Shown: positions 24,289 through 34,993 of the stretch, in pieces
Layout of the letters: each line of letters begins with the position of its first letter
Position numbering within the stretch: the stretch's first letter is position 1
NCBI GenBank assembly: GCA_015680685.1
Contig: MNCI01009010.1
Coordinates: forward strand, 106,994 to 151,489
Reading direction: 5' to 3'
From: Gnetum montanum
Lineage: Eukaryota; Streptophyta; Gnetopsida; Gnetales; Gnetaceae
Length of the DNA stretch: 44,496 bases
Position numbers and translations under genes: made by a program
The notes under the pieces: model-generated
The model's database searches: none
What the model was told of the DNA's origin: nothing
The model's input: the letters and a program-made list of their open reading frames with translations, nothing else

Positions 24289-24630
24289 TCATGCATCAAC
24301 ATCAGAGTGAGTGGGCAAGTGAGCAACTTTTGGCCCTGTATTCAAAAGATTCAACACTTCCAAAATGGCCTTGACAAAGAAATCTGTACAAACACCACCA
24401 ATATCAACTATGGTTCCCTCTTCTTTATTGTGCCAAAATTGGTATGTCTCTCCCAGGTACCAGGCATCATATTTAGAAAGGATAGGCCATAATGGGGACC
24501 CTTTGAGTTGGTCCCTAACTACTTCAAAAGCGAACTCCATGAAAGGTCCAAAGTTGAGTTCCACGATCACAGTCGCTAACATGGACCTTTCTGGATTGCT
24601 TGAACACATTCTGAGGACAACATGAGACAT
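24289..24630 (-). CDS. Open frame of 113 codons in E2, unknown
   Basis: This is the longest uninterrupted frame in the 3' half of E2, starting ATG at 24630 after an in-frame TGA and ending at 24289. The peptide is not repeat-like (contains LNFGPFMEFAFEVVRDQLKG and WYLGETYQFWHNKEEG). I recognise no family and no catalytic motif. Its counterpart position in E3 (about 36100-36480) shows no similar frame. It may be a chance survivor, a remnant of an extra ORF, or captured sequence. Because gag in the same element is broken by stops, intactness over 113 codons is mildly unexpected. Confidence 0.3.
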   Translation of the reverse strand: MSHVVLRMCSSNPERSMLATVIVELNFGPFMEFAFEVVRDQLKGSPLWPILSKYDAWYLGETYQFWHNKEEGTIVDIGGVCTDFFVKAILEVLNLLNTGPKVAHLPTHSDVDA

Positions 24631-25319
24631 TATCCTTGTTCAAGTGCTTCAACGACTCCTCTTTTAGCCTATCCCAATCACACAGTAATAGGAGGCTCTT
24701 GATGGATGCTGAATGATTATGCCTTCTATTCTACATGTTCCTTGGGAGACACTTGGCTTTTGCCTCTCCTTGGTTGTTTTGACACATCTTGAGAGGGTTC
24801 TCCTTGTTATCCATGTTTAGGGGCCATCTTCAATCACACGAGACCGTCCATTAGTAAGGTTGCTTACAAAGTTTGATTTATACATTACTTCTTGCCTTTA
24901 ACGAATTTGTTTCTTGTTTCGTGTGATCTAGAGTTAGGAAATTTTATGAAAATGTCTGCTAAAAGTTTTTATATTGTGCCCAATTTGATTAGGTGGTTCC
25001 AAAAATTAATTCCCCTGGTATGAGTGAAGAGATAAAGTTGATTTGGCAATGTGTTTAATAGTTTTTATGGTCCTTTACCCTTTATGATATCCTTCGGGTG
25101 ACAATGAATTTTGGAAAAATTATGTGTGACTTGGAGTGTACCCTTCCCCCACAACTAATTTGAACACTCTGGGTTTAGACAGGTTCAATCAGAATGGGAA
25201 TCGGAGTGTTAATGAGCAAGTTATGGATGTTAGAACGAGAGGCTTGCAAGTTAGCAAGTTCATGGAGAAAAATTTGAACAACTCCCCTTGCATGAACAGT
25301 GTAAAATGATGTTGATGTG

Positions 25320-25435
25320 CATGGGGGGCCCATATATATAGTTTTTTATGGACACAATATCACGTACCCAATAGCGTGGACCCGATATCGTGTCAGACCC
25401 AATATTGGGTACCCAATATCGCAGCCAATTGAAAA
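25320..25435 (-). promoter_or_regulatory. Internal TATA plus GATATC/CAATATTGG palindrome array in E2
   Basis: CATATATATAG lies at 25332-25342. Next to it, at about 25357-25425, stand ACAATATCACGTACCC, CCGATATCGTGTC, CCAATATTGGGTACCC and AATATCGC. The same cores and the same ACGTACCC/GCGTACC spacer wording occur in the LTR U3 arrays (18161-18230, 23900-23985, 29700-29757). Order (TATA left, array right) corresponds to minus orientation. No LTR end is seen around it, so it is either a captured U3 piece or an internal control region. Confidence 0.6.
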
Positions 25436-27099
25436 TAGGGTACTTAGTAAAATTAATGAATTCTAAATTTCCAAGGCCATAAATGAAGGATTTGAGGCTA
25501 ATTGGAAAGGTGTAGGGTAACATTAAATATACTAGAACGAAAAAAATGTATAATGGGGTGGAATCTGATAATGAAATTCATGAATAGAATGAGGAAAAAG
25601 GACTTCAGATGGTGCATACGAATGTTTAAACTTAGAAGGATGATAAAGGAAAGAATAATGTTGCCAATGCGGTACTCAAAGGATAAAATGATGTAATGGT
25701 GATGGGTAATGTGTATAAATTACAAGGATTACACAAGCGGGTCCTCCCCAAAGCAGGTTCCTCCCTATGATGCCCTTACGTAACTACCTTGAAAAATGTC
25801 CGTAGGCACTAGAGGGTGAAATGTAATGCATACCAATTCCACAAAACACACACATACAGATACCACTCTGATGAGATATGAATTCAATGCTACACAAAAC
25901 ACGAATCACAAATACATGAACAACAAGATGAGGCAAATTATAGAAGGAATTGCAAAGATTGGGACATGAGGTAGTTGACCCATGGCACAATGAATCCTGA
26001 GTGTAGGGCATGCTTAATGTGTCATTAGCCCATTGCTCCAAACTCAAGACCAAGTCCATTCCTCCAATTAGTGACATTACATTGTTTCATCTCATGATGG
26101 ACAACCACAAGAGTACCATGACAACAAGGCATGCGATCACTTGGCATTTTGTTCAAGGGAAGAGTGATTTGGAATTACTTTGTGGCACTTTTTGTCTTAA
26201 TCTCTTTTTTTTTTCTTTTTGTTTTGATGCATAATCTAAATAAGTCACCTACCTTTAGGCATGGGTGCATGTCTTTTCAATGGGACCCCCTAGAATAGCA
26301 TTTTTTTATTGAGTGCCTTTATTACTCTTACTCCCATTTTTCGTTAGATCTACAAGGATCTTAGCACAACTAGGTTGCATGATAGCTCCTACAAATGTCA
26401 CCAAAGAGAATCCATAAGTTTCCTTGATGTCACACCCTGGTCATTCGCTCTTAGTCCATCATTTTTCGCTCTGGGCATAATGAGCACAAAATTACTTTTA
26501 ATTTTTCATGATGACAAGAATATCATCGTACCTAGAGTAGAACCTCTTATTAATAAAATGGGTGGGTGGATGTGATGGGCTCACTGTCCAAATAATTAGT
26601 TACCCGAGACTTGATAACATAGAACAACACCTTAACCAACGAGTCACATGAGTGTTTTATTCATAAATGAGATTACCCCTAAAAAGATAAAAAGAAAAAA
26701 CAACAAATTGAAAGATGAAAAACTGGAAAAAAAAAATTTAAAATTAAAGAAAAGGAAAAATATTTACTAATTCTGCTTGTTAGAGTGTAGGATATCCCCC
26801 ATAACTAAATAGTTGAGCATGGCTAGAATTAATAAATGGAAATTTTGGATCCAAGCATTTTGGAAACATTAGAGTCCAATCATATCCAAACCACTGGGTG
26901 TCTTTTGATGTGGTGGTTGGAATATACCCAATTTGGGGTTCACACACTTAATTAAAGTAGGCATAATGGGGCAAATTATGAGATGTAGTCAATTGGTAAG
27001 GAGTTTACACACTATGGCATCCATGACTATAAGATGGTATGCAAGGATCAATATGTCTCCCTATGTGGCTATATTCATTAGGCCGCATAGTTGTTGGAG
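25436..27099. other. E2 internal region, no gene recognised
   Basis: Part is collinear with E3: GTGGGTCCTCCCCAAAGCA-type wording recurs at about 25739 and 36907, and the following 300 bases are similar. An A-rich tract lies at 26690-26760 (minus-strand T-rich). The minus-strand 97-codon frame at 25784-26077 shows no family motif. Confidence 0.5.
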
Positions 27100-28875
27100 T
27101 GTTGACTAGTGGCTCGGATAAGGTAACACAAGGCATTGGATTCGAGGAGAAGGATGCAACACAATGTTAAACTTGTGCTGAGTGGGAGGATGCAGTGGTC
27201 TTAGAACTGTGCAGTCCCTTCCTATGGTCATGTCTAAATACAGGATGCTTCTGGTGTCGTGGAGGACCTCCATTGCTATTGACAGTAGCAGTGTAAGAGA
27301 CATTCATGGGTTGGTGCTGTGGTGCAAAACCTTCTGGAACAACTAGTGGCGATTTAGAAGGAGGTAAAGGGTGAGAATATTAAGGTTGAGGAGAAGCATA
27401 AAGTACACGAGGTGGTGGTCCTGTTGGAGAGGATATGGGTTGATAGTATTTAGGAGAATGATAACGATGTGGTGACATAGAGGATGTTGACCTGGTTGGG
27501 GAAATAGGATGCTGAACCTGATAAGTGCTTGGGTTCGTATGATATGAAGGGTGTGACCAGTTTAAGGGTGGCCTCCCACATGACTAGGATCTTTGCCACT
27601 GTGATTCAACACAGTATTTTTGTATGAACTCTGGATGTAACATTCTTCCCCGATGCTTATGTAAATATGACAAGATCAGGCATTTTCCTTTAGGGTGATT
27701 GTACAGGCAAAGGTTACATTAATACGTATGATTAGCAGTTGAGTTCTTATTCTCTTCAACCCTTGTTTCCAATTGTCTAAGGATGTTCTGTCCTGCTTCC
27801 TGGTTTGTCATGGTTCTACCTCTAATAGTGTTGGCATATTCTCCACATTTTTTATGTATCCATTCCATCATCTTATTGATCTTTGCCTTAATTTCATCTA
27901 GTGATTTTAGTATTGGAAAAGATGATTCCACCTCCTTGAGGTGAGTTGATTTATCCTCTTCATGATCATGGACCTTTGCTATTTTGAGATTTTGGTTCTG
28001 TTGAGAGCTTTCAACATTCTCCCATTTACCCATTTCTCCTTCTTCTTTTGCTACTTGCTTAATAAGCTCTTGGAATTGATGGGTTCGTAGCTTATATAGT
28101 TGACCTTTGGCATACATCCTTAGGGTCTTCCTTATTTCATTGTGAAGCCCATCCATGATGTGGTACATTAGCCTTTCCTCAGAGAATCCATATCCTGGGA
28201 AATTGTTTAATAATGAATAGTATCTTTCTAAGTCCATGTTCAAGGGTTCCTATTGTCCCTATTTTAATTCTTGGATTTATCTCCTCAAGGTTGACACTCT
28301 TGCATATGTTTGATATCTTTCATTAAATAGTTCCATGATTGTCAGCCAACGTCAAATTGATTTTGGTTTTAAGGACCTATACCATACTTTTGCTTAGCCA
28401 ACTAGTGTTAGAGAAAAGAGCTTAAGTTTTTGCCACCCATTATCAATATTTTTCCATACACAAGCATCATGGAAGGCTTGTAAATGATGTTGTAGATCTA
28501 AATCATAGCCTCCTAAAAATTTGGGAAAGTTGTTTAAATCAAGCCTGGGTAGATGGCTTTCCTTATAATGCCTGTAAGATATTTGAACAGCCTCTTGTAT
28601 ATGCATTAGGCTCTTAGTGGCTATCAAGGGTTCATCGTCACTAGGTAGGTTATGAATTTGGGATTTGGGATGATGTTGTCTTTGTTTATGTACATAGGAG
28701 ACCCCTGCATCATATTGAGTACTCCAAACTTCATCTTCATATTTATATAATTTGTTGGTTCTTCAATGAATTTCCTTACTAGTTGTTGCATTATCATAGT
28801 CTTGTAAGAGAGACATAGTTGTGAATTTGTGTGTGACTTAATTGAAATCAAGTTCTTTTCTAAGAGATACATCAT
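27100..28875 (-). pseudogene. E2 gag, few stops
   Basis: From the N terminus (28875): a leader segment; PRLDLNNFPKFLGGYDLD; LQHHLQAFHDACVW; KLKLFSLTLVG; then a stop-broken stretch; then the open frame 27719-28243 (174 codons) with RYYSLLNNFPGYGFSEERL, MYHIMDGLHNEIRKTLRMY and QLYKLRTHQFQELIKQVA, a clear retrotransposon gag core. A proline/serine/histidine-rich tail follows (SPKYYQPISSPTGPPPRVLY, MNVSYTATVNSNGGPPRHQ). Gag forms the particle that packages the RNA. I see no CCHC knuckle and no protease after it. It is the least decayed gag in the window. Confidence 0.88.
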
Positions 28876-28924
28876 GAATACTTTGTTACAGTGATCTTGT
28901 ATGATATAACTAATCTAAATAACT

Positions 28925-28950
28925 AGCATCGTCCTTGGCAATAGCACCAA
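28925..28950 (-). promoter_or_regulatory. E2 primer-binding site, tRNA-Asp type
   Basis: Minus strand reads TTGGTGCTATTGCCAAGGAC directly after the 5' LTR; this is a mutated form of the TGGCGCCGTTGCCGGGGA site, complementary to the 3' end of tRNA-Asp, used by many plant Ty3/gypsy elements. Confidence 0.85.
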
Positions 28951-29782
28951 TGAAGAGTGGCTAGGTATCCCTACACTCAACCATATGAATATAAGCATTC
29001 CTGCACGATCCGGTCGAACTCCGTGGACAAGCTAGTTGTGGTATCTAGATAGTTACACATTGATTGCAATTTTCTATCTTCCCACCTGGACTAGTATTTA
29101 CTTATCACGTATGGTTTAGTCCAGAGTGAGATGTATGATGTGGTCCTAAACTAGTGCTACTCCTAGAGGCAATGGAAAATAACTTTTATTAAGCTAAGAA
29201 GGAAAGGGAGAAGAGAATCTAAGCTAGCCTAAGTGTGATGAGCATCCATCCTTAATCATCCGTACACATCTTGGACCTCGTGTACTACTACTGGGATTAC
29301 CAAGCACATGTCCTAAGTACGCTACTAGGATACCAAGTAGTCACACTTAAATGCTTGTGATTAAGTCATACTCATTCCACGTTTAATAACAAGGATAGGA
29401 AATGAGGGTAGAAAAATATTAATTAAAAAAGCAATAAATAACAATAATAGTAAATAATTAAAACTAAGTAAATGCTGCAATGATGAAGTAATCTCGATAT
29501 TTATTGCCAGTCATGTGCATGTCCAAGTACATCACACTCGAATAAAGGTTTTGTACAATTACAATCATCACACTATGGGCTTGCACTGAGGAAAGGGTTG
29601 AGAAGAATTGAAATTGACAAAAAAATCCTACTCTAATACTAACTTTTCTTATAACTCTCCCCTATGCCCAATTTTGTATTTATAGGCTCACAAAGGAACC
29701 ACGATATCATGTATTCGATATCGCTAGTGAGGTCATGATATTGCGTACCTGATATCAGAGCCTAACAAATCATGGTTCATCA
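28951..29782 (-). repeat. E2 5' LTR (832 bp)
   Basis: Plus-orientation ends TGAAGAGTGG and GGTTCATCA. TATA (minus) at 29676-29685, U3 array at 29700-29757. Shorter than the 3' LTR mainly in the array, where about 28 bp containing AATATTGAGGG and CCAATATTAAGGG are missing. Confidence 0.93.
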
Positions 29783-29787
29783 CCAAC
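29783..29787. repeat. Target site duplication CCAAC, right copy (E2)
   Basis: Identical to 23152-23156. Confidence 0.85.
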
Positions 29788-30189
29788 CCAAAATAGTATC
29801 CTATGTGCCAATGACCCATTCAATGATTGATACCTGCTAACTTATAACTCCAACAAAAGGGCTAGTACACATATGCTAAATTAAAAGAAAAATCCAAAAT
29901 ACTAAAAAAGATACAAAAATATTATACTTACTAAAAATGTCAAAGTACTAGAACATGGAAAAAATATTAAAATTAAAAGAAAAAAAAAGAGAAAAAAACC
30001 TTAGAATATATTAAGAGTAAAAGATTATTTAAAAAGAACATAGTTAGACTGATAACTCTAATCAAAAAAGCATGGTTAACATAAGAAAAGGAATTTACAA
30101 GCATAGACATACATTAGTAAATAAGACATCAAGGAATCAAACCACAAACTTACTAAGAGGTAAGGGATATCTACAGAAAGGGTGTTACG

Positions 30190-30194
30190 CTCAA
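30190..30194. repeat. Target site duplication CTCAA, right copy (E1)
   Basis: Identical to 20524-20528; lies directly after GGTGTTACG. Confidence 0.75.
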
Positions 30195-30740
30195 GATTTC
30201 TCCTAGGATTCCCATTAGGTTATTTGTTTGGGTTTTTAACTAGGGATTCTGACTCATCCATGTTTCTCCTCAACAAAGCTTGATAATAAAGAAGAAAAAG
30301 ATGATGAACTAAAAGAATCATGTCTACTTGATCTCTTTCCATGATCCCTATCTGCATCTATTCTTAGTCTACTAGAATTCCCATGTCTTGAAGAGCTCCT
30401 TATTCTAGGACGTTACTCATCTCTTCTAGGACGTTACTCATCTCTTCTAGGAGTTTCTCCTATAATAGGATGTAGACTTGTATGTCTCAAGTCCTTAGTG
30501 TTTAAGAGAGGGGAATATGAGGTGGATCTTTAGTGGTGCAACCTTTTAGACTATTGGTTTATGTCTTCCTTCTCTAACTAGGATGTCATAAGTATAGTGT
30601 ACTTCCCTTTTCATACTACTATCTAGTTTCCATCTAGTGATCTTGTTTAAGCTATGTCTCAGTAGGTAAATAGGCAACAAACATGTACTTATCAATATGA
30701 TAGCCTTATGAAGCATGTCCAATTCCAACTCTCAAAAGTG
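30190..30740 (-). pseudogene. E0 gag, N-terminal arginine-rich part
   Basis: Collinear with E3 39180-39570: on the minus strand a charged stretch of R, D, S and E codons, then the N-terminal part. A 21-bp (7-codon) unit is duplicated in tandem at 30403-30423 and 30424-30444 (TTCTAGGACGTTACTCATCTC). It is split from the rest of gag by E1. Confidence 0.65.
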
Positions 30741-31260
30741 CTACTATAAGCATTAATGGGGCTACTCTATTGAGGGGTAAAATAATATTACCTTACAAGT
30801 CACTCCATTATATCTATTCATCCTGGTGAAAGATAAAGCTATAGTAAGGAAAATAAGGATTTTAATTAGCATAGGTGATCCTCACTTGATACAACACATG
30901 CAAGTCATTAGCATCATTATTTTTTTCATGGCCCCCTGCAAGATTTCCTTCTCACAATGGGTTGTTGAATTTGCAACTTCACTAGTGTTAGTCCCAAGCC
31001 CATATATGAAACTAGAAAAATTAGTATCAAGTTAGTAACTAGTTGTAAAACCTTAACAAATCTCATGGATGAGTTCTTTTTTAAATTTTGTATATGCTAG
31101 GGAATTTCCCATATGTGATGCATAGTAGTCATAGGGCCCAATTACTATGGAAAATAAGTAAGGGTTTGCTATAATGTCCTCCAAAAATAACAAATGCAAC
31201 ATTGTCACTTATATATTATGAAAAGCATACAAAGGTTCCCACATTTAGAATAGATGTCAA
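30741..31260. other. Unassigned; probably E0 leader/gag start or LINE 5' region
   Basis: No motif recognised. The LINE 5' end must lie here or just after, since E0 leader sequence resumes only at about 34060. Confidence 0.3.
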
Positions 31261-31269
31261 TAAAGAAGC

Positions 31270-31950
31270 AAGTCCAATGACAAAAATTTTAGATGGCAAG
31301 TAGAACATTAGAACTCTCAATAAAAAGATATCTGAAATTATCGATGCTATAAAAAGATGAAGAATCAGCATTACCTACCTCTACAAAACAAGATGAAAAG
31401 AGAAGAAAGCTATAGAATTAGGGTATGGTTACAAACTCTTCTACTTAGAAAAAGAAAGTTACTGAAATGGAGTAGGCATCATCGTTGATTAATCTATTAA
31501 AGATAAATTGATACAATGATATTGCCATCATGATTAATTTATGGGCATCAAACTTGTGCTTGGAAATAAAATCATCACATCATCACTGTATATGCTCTAC
31601 AAATTGGCCTAGCAAATTCCATCAAGAAAGATTTTTGGGATTTTATAAATCAAGTGCTTCAAGAAATTCCCCAACAAGAAAGCATATTCATTGAAGGGAA
31701 TTTTAATGATCATGTTGGATCTATGAATATGAGATATGATAAGATTCATGGTGGACATGATTTTGGAAAGCACAGTGTTTAGGAGATTCATTACTATAAA
31801 TTGTAAGTTTCTGTGACCTTGCAATTGCAAATACATATTTCAAGAAAAGAATAGAACATTTAATTACATATAAGAATGGTATGGATAAAATAAAAATTGA
31901 TTATTCTGTTATATGTAAAAGAGACTGGATCATGTGTAAAGACTACAAGA
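31270..31950 (+). pseudogene. LINE apurinic-type endonuclease domain, decayed
   Basis: Pieces NIRTLNKK, ELGYGYKLFY and NGVGIIVD are in one frame. Downstream the GDLN/GHVG region (about 31690-31720) and KIDYSVICKRDW (about 31890) appear in changed frames. Such domains nick the target DNA. Confidence 0.75.
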
Positions 31951-32459
31951 TCATACTTAAAAAGAGTATTGATTAATGATCATGACTTAGCTATACAAAA
32001 CTTAAAATGTAGCATAAGGGACTAAATGTATAAAATGGTATAATATAAAGAAAGATATTATTACCTTATTCAAAAAGTATTTGCTTGACAAAGGTACTTG
32101 GAATTGAGATTGCTCTACGAATTTAATTTAGGGTCAAATGAAAAGTTGCATTCAAAAAATTAGAAAGATCTTGGGTGAAAAAAAAGGCAAAAAATACATC
32201 CCAAAGAAAATAGGGTGCTAGAGTGATGAAGTACAACATGCTATCCAAAATAAGAAAAAGAATGCTTTAAGAAATGGCAACAAAATAGTAGCCAAGAAAA
32301 TAGGCTAATATACAAAATGACAAAGAAGGAGGAAACCATAGTAGTATTCAAAGCCAAACATAAGGAATTGAACAGTTTTTATGATAAATTAGGAAGGAAT
32401 GAGAAAAATATATTTATAAATTTGCAAAAATCAAAAACAAGAAATGTAAAGACATTGAT

Positions 32460-33420
32460 CATGTCAACTGCATCAAGGAAGCAAATGAAAGAATTTTGGT
32501 AAAAGATAATGAATTTTTGAATAGGTGGAAAATTTATATTCAAGAATTATTAAATGAAGAATTCCCAAGAGAAGACATCCAAGAAGAAAACCAAATTCTT
32601 GTTTGGTTAATAAACTTTTCTTCTCTAAGGTAAAGATAGCCTTATCAAAGATGAAAAATGGAAAAGCTATTAAACTAGATAACATTCCTATAGAAGTTTG
32701 GAAAGCATTAGAAGATACAAGAGTTTCTTATCTAACATAATTACGTAACAAAATTTTGAATGATGGTGATATGTCTAATATTTCAAGAAAAATCTTTGTT
32801 GTTTCCATCTACAAAAGTAAAGGAGACATACAAAATTATGCAAACTATAGAGGGATTAAGCTAATAAAACAAACTATGAAGCTTTGGGAGAGAGCCATAG
32901 AATAACATCTCAACATTGAATAAACAATTAAGGCTATTTTATATTAGGGAGATTTACTATAGAGGTTATTTTTTTCATATACTAATTGATGGTGAAATTT
33001 AGAAAACGTAGAAAAAATGTTAATATTATCTTCATTAACTTGGAAAAAGAATATGATAGAGTGTCTAAAGATATTATTTAGTGGACGTCATAGAGGAAAA
33101 ACATCGTTCATAAATATACTAAAGTGATTACAGACATGTATGAAAGAGCTACCACTAATATTAAAATAAGTTATGGAACAACATTAGATTTTCCAGTTAT
33201 AATAGGTCTACATTAAGGGTTTTTGCTTAGCCAATACTTTTTTTGTCATTATTATGGATGAAATAATAAAGTAAATACAAGCTAAAATGCCTTAGTATAT
33301 GCTATTTACAAATGATATCGTGTTAGTAGATACAGCTCAAGAAAATATTGCTTCTAAAATGAAGAAGTGGAGACGTACTCTAGAATCAAAAGGTCAAAAA
33401 TAGTAGTGAAATAAAAGTAA
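32460..33420 (+). pseudogene. LINE reverse transcriptase domain, decayed
   Basis: KMKNGKAIKLDNIPIEVWKA (RT motif 0/1 area), SIYKSKGDIQNYANYRGI (motif 2), IFINLEKEYDRVSKDII (motif A; the DxxxAFD position reads LEKEYD), and MLFTNDIVLVD at about 33298. The last motif is the catalytic FADD box, reading FTND, so it is inactive. Several stops. Confidence 0.85.
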
Positions 33421-33759
33421 CAATTCAAGACCAAAAATTCTCTCATTACCAATGATTCTGCTACCTAGGATCAATCCTTCAATCACTTGGTAAAATTAAT
33501 AAAGCTATAAGAAGTAGAATTGAAGAAGAATGATCAAAATGAATACATGCTAGTGGTGTTCTATGTGATAAAAGAATACTAATAACATTGAAAGGGAAAT
33601 TTTAAGGGATAGTAATCAAGTCTGCTATCTTATATAGTGCTAAATGTTAGGTAGTATGAAAGAGGCATTAATAACAAATTAGTATGGTAAAAATGCAAAT
33701 GCTTCAATGAATATTAAATGTTACCAAAAAAATAAACTACATAATACAGGCATTAGAGT

Positions 33760-34003
33760 GGCATCTATTTCAAATAAGCTACAAGAATAGCAACTTAGAT
33801 GGTTTGGACATGTGTAATGAGCCTATAAACAAAGGTTGCTACATCACTATTCAAGGAAAGCCACTAAAAGAAAGACCAAAGAAGACATGGAAAAAAACAG
33901 TCAAAGATCATTTGAAGAAACTATTAATTAACAAAGATTTATCTCTTCATAGAGGCAAACGACAAAAAAGAACTCATGTAGACCACCTTATTTTATTGGG
34001 ATA
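33760..34003 (+). pseudogene. LINE C-terminal tail
   Basis: LDGLDMCNEPINKG, then GKPLKERPKKTWKKTVKDHL and HRGKRQKRTHVDHLILLG, the conserved end of plant RTE proteins (RW.GHV, GRPKKTW...). Open from 33804 to 34004. Confidence 0.85.
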
Positions 34004-34154
34004 AGATTAGGATAATGATAATGAGTGGGTTGTTGAATTTTCAAGAAGTCAAATTAATTCAATTAATGTGTATGACTTTTAATACTTCAAAAGATAAATT
34101 ATTAAAACCTTAACATCAATCTTATATAATGCTAACAAACTAAACAAAACCACT

Positions 34155-34180
34155 AGCACTATCTTCGACAACAATACCAA
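34155..34180 (-). promoter_or_regulatory. E0 primer-binding site (degraded tRNA-Asp type)
   Basis: Minus strand reads TTGGTATTGTTGTCGAAGA directly after the LTR end CATCA. The flanking CTAGCACTA wording matches the E2 and E3 PBS surroundings. Confidence 0.7.
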
Positions 34181-34993
34181 ATGATGAGCAACAAGTATGA
34201 TCAATGCCTAACCATATAATTTATAAGCATCATAGTAGATTGTATCATAATCCATGAATGGGCTAGCAATAACATTTAGTTTCATTAGATGATCACAAGG
34301 TCATTCTTTTCCCACCTAAGCTTCTAATGGCACTTAATTCGTATGGTTAAGCCTAGGTGCAATGCACAATTATTAATGTTGTTATGACCATTGTCTAAGT
34401 AAAATAAAAAATAATATTTAATATATAATTAACTAAAATATAAAAATAATTCCTAGTCTAGCCTGAGATGATGAGTGTTTGATTCCATAATCCACCATCA
34501 CATCCTAGATATGTGCATCCACTAGTAGGATTACTAAACATTTACACTAATAGGCATGTTAGGCGAATTTCTATTGGGATTACCAAGTAAATGTACATTT
34601 ACACTCAATATTAGGTCATACTTATTCTGCCAATCAATTATAATGCAATGGAAACATAAACTTTATGCTATAAAAGTCATAAAATAACAATAAAAATTAA
34701 ATAATAATGAAAGTTGAAATATTACAATGGAAGTGAATCAATCTTGATCTTATTACCATCATGAACTATGTTGAGATAAAATTCACTCAAATAAGAATCT
34801 AAACAATTAACTCAATTCTACACTATAATCACTCTTTGATTACTCCAAGATATATGAAATCAAATTCTAAGAGTCTAACTACCTAGTGACAGAATGATGC
34901 CACAAATGTAGTTGGTGAACTCATATTTATAGGTAAATACAAATGGACATTGCATCAACCACATCATAATTGTAATGTATCAACTATAACATG
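34181..34993 (-). repeat. E0 5' LTR, first part (interrupted by E3)
   Basis: Begins TGATGAGCAACAAGTATGATC, similar to the E3 LTR start. Internal wording CACTAGTAGGATTACTAAACA and GGGATTACCAAG is shared with the other LTRs. It runs to the E3 insertion at 34994 and continues at 40692. The combined length, about 855 bp, agrees with the other LTRs. Confidence 0.8.

Larger units (their letters stand above)
23157..29782 (-). mobile_element. E2: complete gag-only Ty3/gypsy LTR element, TSD CCAAC
   Basis: Two LTRs of 853 bp (23157-24009) and 832 bp (28951-29782) in the same orientation, a PPT next to the left one and a tRNA-Asp-type PBS next to the right one prove a minus-strand element of 6.6 kb. 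CCAAC flanks it exactly (23152-23156, 29783-29787). Gag is the only retrotransposon gene recognisable, at the 5' side. No RT, RNase H or integrase motif appears in the remaining 3 kb or so, so it would need enzymes from another element. By eye, the first 220 bases of the LTRs differ at about 30 positions, mostly transitions, so the insertion is old. Confidence 0.93.
20529..30189. mobile_element. E1: LTR-type insertion (TGTAACACC...GGTGTTACG), TSD CTCAA, hosting E2
   Basis: The left end TGTAACACCATGG and right end AAGGGTGTTACG are inverted complements over 8 bp, the classic short inverted termini of many plant LTRs (last base A changed to G). CTCAA occurs on both sides (20524-20528, 30190-30194). 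E0 gag is continuous if this block is removed. Without E2 and its duplicated CCAAC the element is about 3.0 kb. I see no pol, gag, PBS or PPT, and its two ends do not resemble each other as direct repeats. It is therefore best read as one long solo LTR, or a short non-autonomous element. A 5-bp duplication argues against hAT, Mutator or CACTA. Confidence 0.7.
31270..34022 (+). mobile_element. RTE-type LINE (endonuclease plus RT), decayed
   Basis: Plus-strand translation follows a plant RTE non-LTR polyprotein from end to end. At 31280-31450 the endonuclease start reads NIRTLNKKISEIIDAIKR, then GYKLFY and NGVGIIVD. At 31660-31780 the gene keeps FIEGNFNDHVGS-like and VHGGHDFG-like wording in shifted frames. 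At 32470-32900 the fingers read CIKEANERILVKDNE, KIALSKMKNGKAIKLD, PIEVWKALED and KSKGDIQNYANYRGIKL. The palm box is at about 33300, and the tail reads PKKTWKKTVKDHLKKL. The end is GGATAAGATTAGGATAATGATAATGA, the (GAT)n-like tail typical of RTE. It lies inside E0 between gag and the PBS. Target duplications were not found. Confidence 0.88.

Noticed and set aside
25260-25523. 87-codon minus-strand frame with repeated YWV/DI units
   Set aside because: It is the translation of the GATATC/AATATT palindrome array, not a protein repeat.
28925-28950. tRNA gene fragment
   Set aside because: Only the complement of a tRNA 3' end next to an LTR; a primer-binding site, no cloverleaf.
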